Assembly: GCF_006494655.1 (NCBI RefSeq)
Contig: NZ_VHIM01000010.1
Location: 47,761-111,760 of the forward strand
DNA length: 64,000 nucleotides
Reading direction: 5' to 3'
Source: Arthrobacter agilis
GTDB lineage: Bacteria; Actinomycetota; Actinomycetes; Actinomycetales; Micrococcaceae
Shown here in pieces: positions 1 to 12,921 of this stretch. Position numbers and translations under genes: made by a program. Under the pieces are notes generated by a model. The model ran no database searches, had not been told where the DNA came from, and saw only the letters and a program-made list of their open reading frames with translations. The stretch's first letter is position 1, and the number at the start of each line of letters is the position of its first letter.

Positions 1-1
1 C

Positions 2-856
2 TGCCCCATGCAGACCATGGGTTCGTGGGGTCGGCGATACCCCCTCGTCCTGACCCTGCACGATCTGATCTACTACCAGAATCCGACCGCGCCCTCGTTC
101 CTCCCCCTGCCCGTCCGGCTCCTGTGGCGGGTCTACCACCTCGCCTACTGGCCGCAGCGGCTCCTCCTGGACCGGGCCGACGTCGTCGCGACGATCTCCC
201 ACACCACGGCCGCGCTGATGCGACAGCATCGGCTGACGCGGCGCCCCGTCATGCTCGTGGGGAATGCTCCCCAGCCCGCGACGCGCGTCCGGGACACCGC
301 GGCGCAGCGCTCGGCCTCCCTGCTCTACATGGGCTCGTTCATGCCGTACAAGAATGTCGAGACGCTCGTCCGGGCGATGGCGTACCTGCCCGGGCATGTG
401 CTCCACCTCCTCAGTCGGATCACCCCCGAGCGCCGTGCCGAGCTCGAAGCCCTGACGGCGGATCCTGCCCGGCTCGCCGTCCACGACGGCGTGTCCGACG
501 CCGAGTACGAGGACCTGCTCGACGACGCGACGGCCCTGGTCACCCTGTCCCGGGCCGAGGGGTACGGCCTGCCGATCATCGAGGCGATGGCCACCGGCAC
601 ACCCGTCATCGCAAGCGACATCCCGATCTTCCGCGAAGTGGGGGGCGACGCGGCGCTCTATGTCGATCCGGACGATCCCCGCGCCGTCGCCGACGCCGTG
701 CAGTCCCTCGAGGAGCCCGACCGGTGGGCCGAGGCCTCCCGGCGGGGTCGGGAGCGCGCCCGGAGCTACTCCTGGACCGCCTCCGCCGACCAGTTGAGGG
801 CGGCATGCCGGCGCGCGATGGAGGAGTACGCCGTGCGGAGAAGCCGTCGTGGGTGA
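2..856 (+). CDS. Glycosyltransferase family 4 (partial, 5' end outside window)
   Basis: C-terminal part of a GT-B fold glycosyltransferase that would transfer a sugar from a nucleotide-sugar donor to a cell-surface glycan or lipid acceptor. The reading frame is open to the window edge. The first visible residues (LVLTLHDLIYYQNP) match the middle of the N-terminal domain of this family, so roughly the first hundred residues are probably missing and the ATG at position 8 is unlikely to be the start. The donor-binding C-terminal domain shows SRAEGYGLPIIEAMATGTPV, with the two glutamates of the E-x7-E motif, followed by a DIPIFREVGGDAALYVDPDD stretch. The stop overlaps the next gene by 8 bases. 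The acceptor cannot be told from the sequence. Confidence 0.85.
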   Translation, partial: CPMQTMGSWGRRYPLVLTLHDLIYYQNPTAPSFLPLPVRLLWRVYHLAYWPQRLLLDRADVVATISHTTAALMRQHRLTRRPVMLVGNAPQPATRVRDTAAQRSASLLYMGSFMPYKNVETLVRAMAYLPGHVLHLLSRITPERRAELEALTADPARLAVHDGVSDAEYEDLLDDATALVTLSRAEGYGLPIIEAMATGTPVIASDIPIFREVGGDAALYVDPDDPRAVADAVQSLEEPDRWAEASRRGRERARSYSWTASADQLRAACRRAMEEYAVRRSRRG

Positions 857-1145
857 TCTGCAGTGCCCGGCGACCGCCATCCTCCTCCCGGAGGACGGCG
901 TCCTGCCCTCCTGGCTCGATCGCTTCAGGGTCGCCGGTCGCTTCAGCGCACCGCACGATGCCGGCGTCCTGATCGACGAGAAGTCCGACGAGTACCGCGG
1001 GGAGGCCTTCGTGGTCCTCGCCCCGATGGCCGACCTGATGCTCGTCCTCCGCTCTCGCGGCCTGCCGGGTGATCTCCCGGCCGTCGTCGAGATCGACGCC
1101 GACGGCTGGCGGCCCGTCGATCACCCCGGCGCACCGAGCGCCTGA
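849..1145 (+). CDS. Hypothetical protein, 98 aa
   Basis: Small acidic protein starting at GTG inside the 3' end of the glycosyltransferase gene (8-base overlap), with a GGAG about 8 bases upstream, so it is probably translationally coupled. No signal peptide or membrane segment is visible. It is a soluble alpha/beta-looking chain with a hydrophobic core stretch (GEAFVVLAPMADLMLVL). I do not recognise the family. Codon use matches the neighbours and the tight overlap supports a real gene, perhaps accessory to the glycosyltransferase; that role is inference only. Confidence 0.6.
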   Translation: MGDLQCPATAILLPEDGVLPSWLDRFRVAGRFSAPHDAGVLIDEKSDEYRGEAFVVLAPMADLMLVLRSRGLPGDLPAVVEIDADGWRPVDHPGAPSA

Positions 1146-1154
1146 CTTCCGCAC

Positions 1155-1206
1155 ATGTCGGCAGGTCACGTCGGCAGGTCGTGTCGGCAGGTCGTGACGG
1201 CAGGGT
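1155..1206. repeat. 13-bp tandem repeat, four copies
   Basis: Four head-to-tail 13-bp units at 1155-1167, 1168-1180, 1181-1193 and 1194-1206. The first three share the core GTCGGCAGGTC and differ only in the first two bases; the fourth is degenerate. The array fills the gap between the convergent stop codons of the 98-aa gene and priA. Confidence 0.9.
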
Positions 1207-1222
1207 GTACCGGTGATTCCCG

Positions 1223-3460
1223 TCAGAGCACGTCCAGGGCATCCAGCCGGATGTGCACCGGCTCACCCGTGCGTTTCGCCGAGAGCGCGGCCCGGCGGGC
1301 GCGGAGCCGGCGGGTGATGTCGCCGGCGGCCCGGTAGGGGAAGAACACCAGGACGCGGTGGCTCCCGTGACCGGCGAGGGTGTCGGCCGGTCCCGGTCCG
1401 GTGGAGCCGTTCGGCGCGGCGGCCGCACGGGCCGCGAGCATCGCTTCCCGCCGCACGTCCGGGGGCACCGGAGCCGGCCCCACGACGCGCGCCGCCCCCT
1501 CGAGCTCCGCTCCCTCGAGGAAGTGCGTGAGAGCCTCCCGCGTACCCGTCAGCACGGCGTACCGGACGGCGGGCGGAAGCCCCAGGACGTGACGCTCGGC
1601 GAGTTCGCGGGAGGCCGCCCCGGCAGGGTCCCAGCGCACGAGGTGGCCCACCGCGACGTCGTCGTCGCCCGTGATCACCACGGTGCCGCCGGCAGGCGCG
1701 GGGCGGGCCAGGACGGCCGCGGAGAACCAGCGGCGCAGCGCGTCCTCGCCGGCGCGCAGCGACTCCCTACTGAGAAGGGCGTTGCCGTCGAGCAGGATCA
1801 CGGCCGCATACCCGGTCGGCGCCACCGGTTCGGCGCCGGGTGTCGCGACGACGACGGCGGGCGCGTCGCGGACGGAGTCGACGATGTGCGCGCCGGCCGA
1901 GGAGATCACGGGCACTCCAGGGAAGGCCCGGCCCAGCTCTTCGGCGGTCCGCGTGGCACCGGCGACCGTTGCGCGAACCCTCGTCCCGCCACACTCCTGG
2001 CACTCCCAGTGGTTGTCGGGGCGCCCGCACCAGCGGCACGAGAGCGGCGCGTGGCGTCCTGACTGTGCCAGCGGCCCCGCGCAGGCGCGGCAACGGGCCG
2101 GGTGGCGGCAGCGATCGCACGCGAGCGCCGGCGAGAAACCGGTGCGGGCCACCTGCAGCAGGACCGGACCGTGCTGCAGGCCGGCCTGCGCGGCGGCCCA
2201 GGCCGCGTGGGGAATCCGGGCCTGAGCCGCGAGCGGGTCCCGTTCCATCTGATAGGCGTCGGTCGCGTGGACGACGCGGGGCACAGCACGCCGGACCTCG
2301 CGGCGGTCGGCCTCGATGGCTCGCGCCCAGCCCGTGTCGACGAGGCGCTGTGCCTCCGTGGAGCGTCCGACGGAGGCGAGCAGCAGTCCCGCCCCCTCGT
2401 GCTCCGCGCGGAGGAGCAGGACGTCGCGCGCATGCTGGTAGGGCGCCCGCTGCTCGATGTGCTGGTCGTCGCCGTCGTCCCACAGGCACACGAGCCCGAG
2501 GTCACGGACGGGCGCATAGGCGGCAGAGCGGGTGCCGATCGCGACCCTCGCCGTACCCTGCAGGATGCGCAGGAAGTTGCGGTAGCGAGGGGTGGCTCCG
2601 TCCTCCCCCGTCAACCGCGCGATCGCGGTGCTACCGAGCCGGGCCACGAGCGCTGCCTCCACGCGTGCCAGGTCGCGCTGGTCGGGAACGACGACGAGGG
2701 CGCCGCGTCCGGAGGAGGCGGTCGCGGCGACGGCGTCGGCCATCTCCTCCGGCCAGGCGGTGGGTCCGTACCCGCCGAGGCTCGTGAGGACGGCACGAGG
2801 CGACTCCCCGGCCGCGAGATGCTGGAGGTAGGTGGGCCCGTTCGTGTACCGCTGGAAGCTCCCGGAGGGTGCCGGTCGTGCGCCTGGTTCGGCCGTGCCC
2901 TCTTCGGCGGTGCCCGGCGCGGTTCCCGGCACGCTCTCGGACGCGGAACCCGGCAGGAATTCGTTCTCGACCCGGGCCATGCGCGGGGGGACGGCGGACC
3001 GCAGGACGTCGCTCACGGTACCGACGGAGCGTGCTGCGATCGCCGTTGACAGGGCGAGGATCTCGGGTGTCAGGACCTGCAGCGGCGAGACGACCTTCCC
3101 CAGCGGCAGCAGGGTGGCCGTCGTGCTCGCCTCCGCCACGCGTTCGGCGAGGAATCCGGCGTGTTCACGACCGGCGAAGCGCACCTTCACCCGGACGCCC
3201 GGCTGCGCCTCGGCATCCATTCCGGCGGGCACCGAGTAGTCGAAGAACCGGTCGAGGTGGGGTAGCTGCGCATCCAGGACCACGCGCGCGACGGGCAAGG
3301 ATGCTGCCCGCTCGGGGTCGGCCTGCGGGAGCTTCGCCGCTGCGAACCCGTGCAGGAGGGACAGCTGTCCCCCGCTCCCCTCGGGCTCCCGGGGCTGCTT
3401 CCGCGTCCTGTGGCTCGCGTTCTCCGTCATTCTCTCGCCGCGGGCCGGCTGGGTCGGCAC
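1223..3460 (-). CDS. priA: Primosomal protein N' (PriA), helicase motifs absent
   Basis: Replication-restart protein that recognises abandoned forks and helps reload the replicative helicase. The 745-aa product has the N-terminal DNA-binding domain (LDRFFDYSVPAGM near residue 70) and a C-terminal cysteine cluster of zinc-binding type (CDRC, CRAC, CRWC, CQEC). The usual Walker A is absent: the corresponding region reads SLGGYGPTAW with no GKT. The DEEH box is replaced by LWDDGDDQH. This loss is known for actinobacterial PriA, which is thought to act without helicase activity. The GTG start is preceded by GGAAGGA; an in-frame ATG lies 10 codons downstream. It follows metK by 16 bases in the same direction. 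Confidence 0.9.
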   Translation of the reverse strand: MPTQPARGERMTENASHRTRKQPREPEGSGGQLSLLHGFAAAKLPQADPERAASLPVARVVLDAQLPHLDRFFDYSVPAGMDAEAQPGVRVKVRFAGREHAGFLAERVAEASTTATLLPLGKVVSPLQVLTPEILALSTAIAARSVGTVSDVLRSAVPPRMARVENEFLPGSASESVPGTAPGTAEEGTAEPGARPAPSGSFQRYTNGPTYLQHLAAGESPRAVLTSLGGYGPTAWPEEMADAVAATASSGRGALVVVPDQRDLARVEAALVARLGSTAIARLTGEDGATPRYRNFLRILQGTARVAIGTRSAAYAPVRDLGLVCLWDDGDDQHIEQRAPYQHARDVLLLRAEHEGAGLLLASVGRSTEAQRLVDTGWARAIEADRREVRRAVPRVVHATDAYQMERDPLAAQARIPHAAWAAAQAGLQHGPVLLQVARTGFSPALACDRCRHPARCRACAGPLAQSGRHAPLSCRWCGRPDNHWECQECGGTRVRATVAGATRTAEELGRAFPGVPVISSAGAHIVDSVRDAPAVVVATPGAEPVAPTGYAAVILLDGNALLSRESLRAGEDALRRWFSAAVLARPAPAGGTVVITGDDDVAVGHLVRWDPAGAASRELAERHVLGLPPAVRYAVLTGTREALTHFLEGAELEGAARVVGPAPVPPDVRREAMLAARAAAAPNGSTGPGPADTLAGHGSHRVLVFFPYRAAGDITRRLRARRAALSAKRTGEPVHIRLDALDVL

Positions 3461-3476
3461 GCGCTGTCCTTCCGCG

Positions 3477-4688
3477 TCAGGCGTTGAAGTAGCTCCGGAG
3501 CTTGTCCACGCGATCGGTGCGCTCCCAGGTGAAGCCCTCCTCCTCGCGGCCGAAGTGGCCGTGCGCTGCGGTGCGCTGGTAGATCGGCCGCTTCAGGTCA
3601 AGGGCGTTGATGATGCCGAGCGGGCGGAGATCGAAGACCTCGCGGATGGCGTCGCCGATCGCCTGCGGATCGACGGTCTCCGTGCCGAATGTCTCGACGT
3701 AGATGCCCACGGGCTGCGCCATGCCGATCGCGTACGCGATCTGGATCTCCGCCCGCCTCGCCAGACCGGCGGCGACGACGTTCTTGGCCACCCAGCGCAT
3801 GGCGTAGGCGGCGGAGCGGTCTACTTTGGAGGGATCCTTTCCGCTGAAGGCTCCGCCTCCGTGGCGGGCCATCCCGCCATACGTGTCGACGATGATCTTG
3901 CGTCCCGTCAGGCCGGCGTCGCCCACGGGTCCGCCGATCACGAAGGCGCCGCCGGGGTTCAGGATGTGGCGGACCGACGAGGTGTCGAGGTCCGCCTCCG
4001 CGAGCACGGGGACGATGACGTGCTCGGCGAGGTCCGCGCGCAGCTCCTCGAGGGACACATCGGCCGAGTGCTGCGAGGAGATGACGACCGAATCGATCGA
4101 GACCGGGCGGTCGCCGTCGTACCCGATGGTGACCTGCGTCTTCCCGTCGGGTCGGAGGTACGGAAGGGTGCCGTCCTTGCGCACCGTGGTGAGGCGCTCG
4201 GAGAGCCGGTGGGAGAGCCAGATGGGGGTCGGCATGAGGACCTGGGTCTCATCGCTCGCGTAGCCGAACATGATGCCCTGATCGCCGGCACCCTGCGCGT
4301 CGTATGGATCCACGCCGGTTCCCTCGCGGGTCTCGAGGGAGGTGAAGACCCCGGACGCGATCTCGGCGCTCTGCTGGCCGATGGACACGGAGACGCCGCA
4401 GCGGGCGCCGTCGAAGCCGTTCGCGGAGGAGTCGTAGCCGATCCCGAGGATGGTCTTGCGGACGATCTCGGGGATCTCGACGTAGGCCTCGGTGGTGACC
4501 TCACCCGCCACGTGGACGAGGCCGGTGGTGACGAGCGTCTCGACGGCCACGCGGGAATCGGGGTCCTGCCGCAGCAGGCCGTCGAGGATGGCGTCGCTGA
4601 TCTGGTCGCAGATCTTGTCCGGATGGCCCTCCGTCACCGATTCCGAGGTGAAGAGGCGCAGGGGGGAACCGGTGCTGGGTGAATTCAC
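3477..4688 (-). CDS. metK: S-adenosylmethionine synthetase
   Basis: Makes S-adenosylmethionine from methionine and ATP in the cytoplasm. The 403-aa protein has full family length and its signature motifs: [17 protein letters not shown] at the N-terminus, [12 protein letters not shown] in the middle, and the glycine-rich [19 protein letters not shown] loop that binds phosphates. The GTG start lies 6 bases after a TAGAGT hexamer, suggesting a leaderless transcript. It is followed by priA and preceded by coaBC on the same strand, the usual actinobacterial order. Confidence 0.98.
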   Translation of the reverse strand: MNSPSTGSPLRLFTSESVTEGHPDKICDQISDAILDGLLRQDPDSRVAVETLVTTGLVHVAGEVTTEAYVEIPEIVRKTILGIGYDSSANGFDGARCGVSVSIGQQSAEIASGVFTSLETREGTGVDPYDAQGAGDQGIMFGYASDETQVLMPTPIWLSHRLSERLTTVRKDGTLPYLRPDGKTQVTIGYDGDRPVSIDSVVISSQHSADVSLEELRADLAEHVIVPVLAEADLDTSSVRHILNPGGAFVIGGPVGDAGLTGRKIIVDTYGGMARHGGGAFSGKDPSKVDRSAAYAMRWVAKNVVAAGLARRAEIQIAYAIGMAQPVGIYVETFGTETVDPQAIGDAIREVFDLRPLGIINALDLKRPIYQRTAAHGHFGREEEGFTWERTDRVDKLRSYFNA

Positions 4689-4694
4689 GTGCTC

Positions 4695-4700
4695 ACTCTA
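4695..4700 (-). promoter_or_regulatory. Candidate leaderless -10 of metK
   Basis: On the minus strand TAGAGT is followed by 6 bases and then the metK GTG. A transcript would start on or next to the start codon, leaving no room for a Shine-Dalgarno or a SAM riboswitch. No good -35 is visible. Spacing fits actinobacterial leaderless promoters; this is prediction only. Confidence 0.5.
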
Positions 4701-4801
4701 CTTGGTCGGTGGGACGATCCTGCCGGGGACGACGCGGTGCGACACGGCCGCCGAGGGATCCCGGAGCATGCACGGAAGCGGTCAGGCGGCGGTGGCGGGG
4801 T

Positions 4802-4831
4802 CAGGGGCGTCAGGGGGCGTCAGGGGGCGTC
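4802..4831. repeat. 10-bp tandem repeat, three copies
   Basis: Three consecutive copies of a 10-bp unit (CAGGGGGCGT, first copy with one substitution) abut and overlap the coaBC stop codon by two bases, in the 140-bp gap between coaBC and metK. Confidence 0.85.
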
Positions 4832-6047
4832 AGTGTGCGATCAGGCGCGCGACATGCTCCATGACCGCGTCCGCGACCACGCGCTTCGATCCGCGGACAG
4901 GAGCCGCTTCGCTGCCGTCGGCGGACAGGATGGTGACCTCGTTCGAGTCCTCGCCGAACACGAGGTCGGCGCCGACGACGTTCAGGACGAGGAGATCGCA
5001 TCCCTTCCGCGCGAGCTTCGCCCGCGCGTGCGTGATCGGATCGGCAGAGGAGTCCCCCGTCTCGGCAGCGAAGCCGGCGATCACGAGAGGCCCGGGAAGG
5101 GAGGCCCGTGCGACGACGGCCTCCCGGAGCACGTCGGGGTTGCGCACGAGGGTGATCACCGGATCGGCGCCGTCATCGGTCTTCTTGATCTTGGTGGCCA
5201 CCATCTCGGCCGGACGGAAGTCGGCCACCGCAGCCGCCATGACGAGGACGTCGGTGGTGGGCAGTGCGTCGAGGACGGCGTCACGCAACTGGAGCGCGGA
5301 GTCCACCCGGACGACGTCGCAGCCGGCCGGCGGCGGGACCTCGGCATGGGCGAGGATCAGGGTCACGTGGGCGCCCTGCGCCAGCGCGGCCTCAGCCAGG
5401 GCCATGCCCTGCTTCCCGGAGGACCGGTTCCCGAGGAACCGCACGGGGTCCAGCGCCTCGCGGGTTCCGCCGGCGGAGATGGTGACCCGCTTCCCCGTCA
5501 TCGGCCCGGCATCCCCTGTGGCTACTGCGGTGGCCGCCAGGGCAGCAGCGAAGATGTCGGCGGGCTCGGGCAACCGTCCGGGCCCCGAGTCGGATCCCGT
5601 GAGCCTGCCCGACGCCGGCTCGAGCACGATCACGCCGCGTGCCCGGAGGGTTTCGACATTGGCGCGGGTCGCAGCGTGCTGCCACATCTCCGTGTGCATG
5701 GCCGGTGCCATGACGACGGGGCCGCGCGCCATCAGGAGGGTTCCCGTCAGGAGGTCGTTGGCGAGGCCCGCCGCTGCCCGCGCGAGCACGTCGGCGGTGG
5801 CGGGCGCGACGACGATGAGCTCGGCCTCGTGGCCCAGGCGCACATGGTTCACCCTGTCCACGTCGTCCCAGACGCTGTTGCTCACCGGATGGCCGGACAG
5901 CGCCTCCCAGGTGGCGGTCCCGACGAAACGCGTGGCCGCGTCGGTCGGGATCACCGTGACGTCGTGTCCGGCCTCCGTGAAAAGACGGAGGAGGGATGCA
6001 GCCTTGTAGGCTGCGATCCCTCCTCCGACACCGAGTACTATGCGCAC
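4830..6047 (-). CDS. coaBC: Bifunctional phosphopantothenoylcysteine decarboxylase / phosphopantothenate-cysteine ligase
   Basis: Carries out two steps of coenzyme A synthesis: ligation of cysteine to 4'-phosphopantothenate, then decarboxylation to 4'-phosphopantetheine. The 405-aa chain has the N-terminal flavoprotein domain (VLGVGGGIAAYKAASLLRLF; PAMHTEMWQH with the catalytic His) and a C-terminal CoaB domain beginning near residue 190 (ISAGGTREALDPVRFLGNRS, then SSGKQGMALA for nucleotide binding). It lies 30 bases downstream of rpoZ on the same strand, the usual actinobacterial gmk-rpoZ-coaBC order. Confidence 0.97.
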   Translation of the reverse strand: MRIVLGVGGGIAAYKAASLLRLFTEAGHDVTVIPTDAATRFVGTATWEALSGHPVSNSVWDDVDRVNHVRLGHEAELIVVAPATADVLARAAAGLANDLLTGTLLMARGPVVMAPAMHTEMWQHAATRANVETLRARGVIVLEPASGRLTGSDSGPGRLPEPADIFAAALAATAVATGDAGPMTGKRVTISAGGTREALDPVRFLGNRSSGKQGMALAEAALAQGAHVTLILAHAEVPPPAGCDVVRVDSALQLRDAVLDALPTTDVLVMAAAVADFRPAEMVATKIKKTDDGADPVITLVRNPDVLREAVVARASLPGPLVIAGFAAETGDSSADPITHARAKLARKGCDLLVLNVVGADLVFGEDSNEVTILSADGSEAAPVRGSKRVVADAVMEHVARLIAH

Positions 6048-6077
6048 CCTGCTCTGCCGCCTACGAGAATCGTCGCG

Positions 6078-6338
6078 TTATTCCGACTGCTCCATGGGCG
6101 TCGAGACGAGCATGCCCTCGTTGATCTCGCGCAGCGCGATGGAGAGTGGCTTCTCGTTGAGCTTGGTGTCCACGAGCGGGCCGACGTATTCGAACAGGCC
6201 CTCGTGGAGCTGCGAGTAGTACGCGTTGATCTGGCGGGCACGCTTGGCACCGTAGATCACGAGGGCGTACTTCGAGTCCGAGGCCTCCAGCAGAGAATCG
6301 ATCGGCGGGTTGATGATGCCTTCGGGCTGAGTTGACAC
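6078..6338 (-). CDS. rpoZ: RNA polymerase omega subunit
   Basis: Small subunit that helps fold and assemble the beta' subunit of RNA polymerase. The 86-aa protein contains the conserved [21 protein letters not shown] segment region and the [11 protein letters not shown]-terminal helix typical of the actinobacterial form. The GTG start has GGAG five to six bases upstream. It sits between gmk and coaBC. Confidence 0.96.
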   Translation of the reverse strand: MSTQPEGIINPPIDSLLEASDSKYALVIYGAKRARQINAYYSQLHEGLFEYVGPLVDTKLNEKPLSIALREINEGMLVSTPMEQSE

Positions 6339-6383
6339 AGAATCTCCAAAAATATTAGGCGGGACGGCGGGTGCAGGGCGTTG

Positions 6384-6953
6384 TCAGCGCTGCAGCGGAA
6401 GCAGTCCCATCAGTGATACGAGCTCGTCTGCCGCATGCTCCACGGTGTCGTTGACGACGGTGTGGGTGAATTCCGGCTCAGCGGCAAGCTCCAGTTTAGC
6501 CGTTTCCAGCCGTTGCTGCTGTTCCTCGGCGGATTCGGTGCCGCGGCCCACCAGACGGCGCACCATCTCCTCCCAGCTGGGCGGAGCCAGGAACACGAAC
6601 GTGGCGTCCGGCATGGTCTCCTTCACCTGCCGTGCGCCCTGCAGATCGATCTCCAGGAGCACCCTCCGGCCCTCGTCCATGGCGGCCTGGACGGTCCGGC
6701 GCAGGGTGCCGTAGCGGTTCCGTCCATGGACCACCGCCCACTCGAGCAGCTGTCCGTCGCTGATCAGCTGGTCGAACTCCTCGGACGAGAGAAAGAAGTA
6801 GTGCACGCCGTCCACCTCGCCCGGCCGCGGGGGCCGGGTGGTGGCCGAGACGGAGAGCCACACCTCGGGGTAGTTGTCCCGGATGTAGGTGGAGACCGTC
6901 CCCTTGCCGACCGCCGTCGGGCCGGCGAGGACTGTCAACCGCGGCTGTGACAC
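6384..6953 (-). CDS. gmk: Guanylate kinase
   Basis: Phosphorylates GMP to GDP with ATP, feeding GTP and ppGpp pools. The 189-aa product has the P-loop ([11 protein letters not shown]), the GMP-binding [19 protein letters not shown] segment and the lid region ([18 protein letters not shown]). It starts 9 bases downstream of mihF, so the two are surely cotranscribed. Confidence 0.97.
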   Translation of the reverse strand: MSQPRLTVLAGPTAVGKGTVSTYIRDNYPEVWLSVSATTRPPRPGEVDGVHYFFLSSEEFDQLISDGQLLEWAVVHGRNRYGTLRRTVQAAMDEGRRVLLEIDLQGARQVKETMPDATFVFLAPPSWEEMVRRLVGRGTESAEEQQQRLETAKLELAAEPEFTHTVVNDTVEHAADELVSLMGLLPLQR

Positions 6954-6962
6954 TGATGTTCC

Positions 6963-7301
6963 TTACTTACCGGCCGTGCCGGTGTGATGGTGTTCGAGAT
7001 ACGAGACCAGCGCTGTGCGCTGGTGGATACCGAGTCCGCGGACGCGGCGCGTCGCTGCGATGCCGACCTCCGTCATGATGGCTGCTGCCCGCACGTCGCC
7101 GACACCGGGTAGCGCCTTGAGGAGATCGAGGACCCTGAGGCGTCCTACGGCGTCGTCGCCGTCGTGGTTCTCGACCACGTCCGCCACTGAGAGCTTACCG
7201 GTCTTCAGCCGGGTCTTGACGTCCGCCCGTACCGCACGCGCCGCCGTCGCCTTCTCACGCGCCTGGGTTCGTTCGACATCCGTCAATGGCTTCAGGCTCA
7301 C
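6963..7301 (-). CDS. mihF: Integration host factor, actinobacterial type
   Basis: Nucleoid-associated DNA-binding protein of the mycobacterial IHF family, unrelated in fold to E. coli IHF. I place the start at the GTG at 7301 (protein begins VSLKPLTDVERTQAREKA, 112 aa), because GGGAGC lies just upstream and known members start here; the frame stays open 21 codons further but that extension does not resemble the family. The S13-like helix-two-turn-helix region shows LKALPGVGDVRAAAIMTEVG and RRVRGLGIHQRTAL. It heads the gmk-rpoZ-coaBC run. Confidence 0.94.
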   Translation of the reverse strand: MSLKPLTDVERTQAREKATAARAVRADVKTRLKTGKLSVADVVENHDGDDAVGRLRVLDLLKALPGVGDVRAAAIMTEVGIAATRRVRGLGIHQRTALVSYLEHHHTGTAGK

Positions 7302-7431
7302 TGGTGCTCCCTGCGCTGGACGCACCACGTATGGCGGCGACCGCTCGTCGTATGGACAGGTCAAAGATCCGGGATCGGGCTCGAACCGAACCTACCGGGC
7401 GCACGGCACTGAAATCAATGCACCGGCGGGA

Positions 7432-8266
7432 TCAGGCGAGCTCGTCGCGCGTCCGCTCGGCCGCCGCCCGCAACTCCGCCGCACCGGGTCCCGCGGCGAG
7501 GATGGCACGGCTCGACGTCGGCAGGACGAACGGCAGCGCGTCGCCGAAGGCTGCCCTCAGTTCCGCTGTCCCTGCGCCCTGCGCCCCGACACCCGGGGCC
7601 AGGATCGGGCCGTTCAGGGCGGCCAGGTCGAGGCCGAGGCGATGGGCCGCGTCGCCGATGGTCGCGCCGACCACGAGGCCGACATGGCCTGCGCCTCCGG
7701 CACGGCGGTTCTCGGCGGCCGCGGCGTGCGCGATCGACCGTGCGACCGACGAATCGCCGCCCACGTGCTGCACCAACTGCCCCTCGGCATTCGAGGTGAG
7801 GGCCAGGACGAACACACCCCTGCCGGTCTCGCGTGCGAGGTCGATCGCGGGCCGGAGGGACTCGAAGCCTAGGTAGGGGTTGAGGGTCACGGCGTCCGCA
7901 GCGAGGGGCCGGTCCTCCCCCAGCCATGCGTCCGCGTAGGCCTGCATGGTGGACCCGATGTCGCCGCGTTTCGCGTCGGCGATGGTGAGCACGCCCGCGT
8001 CGCGTGCACGGGACAGCAGGGTCTCGAGGACGGCGAGCCCCCGGGCGCCGTGCCGCTCGTACAGGGCCACCTGCGGCTTGAGCGCCGCGGACACGGGCCC
8101 GACGGCGTCGAGCACCGCGAGCGAGAAACGCTCGAGGCCGGCGGGGGAATCCTCCAGTCCCCAGGCTGCCAGGAGTGCCGGGTGCGGGTCGATGCCCACG
8201 CAGAGGCTCCCCCGGGCTGCGCGTACCGCGGCGAGCCGCTCACCGAACGGCGCCCGGGGAGCCGCC

Positions 8267-8277
<11 letters not shown>
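7432..8277 (-). CDS. pyrF: Orotidine 5'-phosphate decarboxylase
   Basis: Last step of UMP synthesis. The active-site lysine segment [20 protein letters not shown] identifies the longer Mycobacterium/Myxococcus-type enzyme (281 aa here). The start is set at the ATG at 8277 ([15 protein letters not shown]), overlapping the carB 3' end by 11 bases; a longer upstream reading exists but is arginine-rich shadow of carB. It is the last gene of the pyr operon, 130 bases before mihF. Confidence 0.96.
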
Positions 8278-11574
<3,297 letters not shown>

Positions 11575-11575
<1 letters not shown>

Positions 11576-12921
11576 CAGTTCTCTTCCTGCGTTGTGCTGC
11601 CGGTGGTGCGGTCATGGCGGGGCTGTGTGCCCGCGACCTTCGATCCATGCGTGCCGAGTTCCATCGCGGCGGCGTCGGCGAGGGCCCCCGCCTCCGATGG
11701 CGCGTCGAGGGCCGAGGCCAGCGCCGCGTTCCCCGATCCGGGGTCCTTCTTCTCGGCCCGCATGAGGTCGATGAAGCGGTCGAACAAGTACGCGGAGTCG
11801 TGCGGACCCGCCGCGGCCTCCGGGTGGTACTGGACGGAGAAGGCGGGCAGGTCCAGGCAGGCGAGCCCCTCGACGACGTCGTCGTTCAGGCTCACGTGGC
11901 TCACCTCCACGCGGCCGTAGGAACCGGCGGGCGCCTCGACCGGGCCGTCGAGCGGGGCGTCGACCGCGAACCCGTGGTTCTGCGAGGTGATCTCCACCTT
12001 GCCGGTGCGGCGGTCGAGGACGGGCTGGTTGATGCCGCGGTGCCCGTAGCGCAGCTTGTAGGTGCCGAAACCGAGGGCGCGTCCCAGGATCTGGTTGCCG
12101 AAGCAGATGCCGAAGAAGGGCATGCGCTCGTCGAGGACCCGGCGGAGCAACTCCACCTGGGCGTCCGCGGTGGAGGGGTCTCCCGGCCCGTTGGACATGA
12201 ACACACCGTCCGGCTGAACGGCGGCCACGTCCTCGAAGGTGGCGTTGGCGGGCAGGACCACGGTGCGTACGCCGCGCTGCGCGAAATGCTTCGGCGTCAT
12301 GGCCTTGATGCCGAGGTCCAGCGCCGCGATGGTGGCCACCGGGCCCCCGGCCCAGCCGTGGTCGGCGGGGTCGACGACGTACGCCTCATCGATGCTGACC
12401 TCCTCGGCCAGGCGCGCGCCGGCCATGGACGGCTGCGCGAGGACCTGCTCGACCAGCTGGGTCTCTGTCAGTGCCGCGTCCGCGCCGGAGAAGATTCCGG
12501 CCCGCATGGCGCCGCGCTCGCGGAGGTGGCGGGTCACCGCGCGCGTGTCGACGCCCTCGATCCCCACGACGCCCTGCTCGCGTAGCTGATCGTCCAGGCT
12601 CTGCTCGGAGCGCCAGTTGGACGGGCGGCGTGCCGCGTCGCGGACGATATAACCGGCCACCCAGATGCGGCGGGACTCGGCGTCGTCGGCGTTCACACCG
12701 GTGTTGCCGATGTGCGGGGCCGTCTGGACCACGAGCTGCCGGGCGTAGGACGGGTCGGTGATGGTCTCCTGGTACCCGGTCATGCCGGTGGCGAAGACCG
12801 CCTCGCCGAGCGTGGTGCCTTCGGCGCCGTAGGCGCGGCCGCGGAAGGTCCTGCCGTCCTCGAGGACGAGGACCGCGGGTGCCTTCGCCTGGACCGGTGC
12901 CTTCGATGGAGCATGGCTCAC
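11575..12921 (-). CDS. carA: Carbamoyl-phosphate synthase small subunit
   Basis: Glutaminase subunit feeding ammonia to CarB. The N-terminal CarA domain ([20 protein letters not shown]) is followed by a class I glutamine amidotransferase domain with the nucleophile in [18 protein letters not shown] and the catalytic histidine in VQYHPEA. At 448 aa it carries about 60 extra residues after the amidotransferase domain (alanine-rich, then charged, ending [10 protein letters not shown]), which look disordered. Its start overlaps the end of the PH-domain gene by 4 bases. Confidence 0.98.

Noticed and set aside
4689..4829. SAM riboswitch upstream of metK
   Set aside because: The candidate -10 lies 6 bases from the start codon and the gap has a tandem repeat, leaving no leader.
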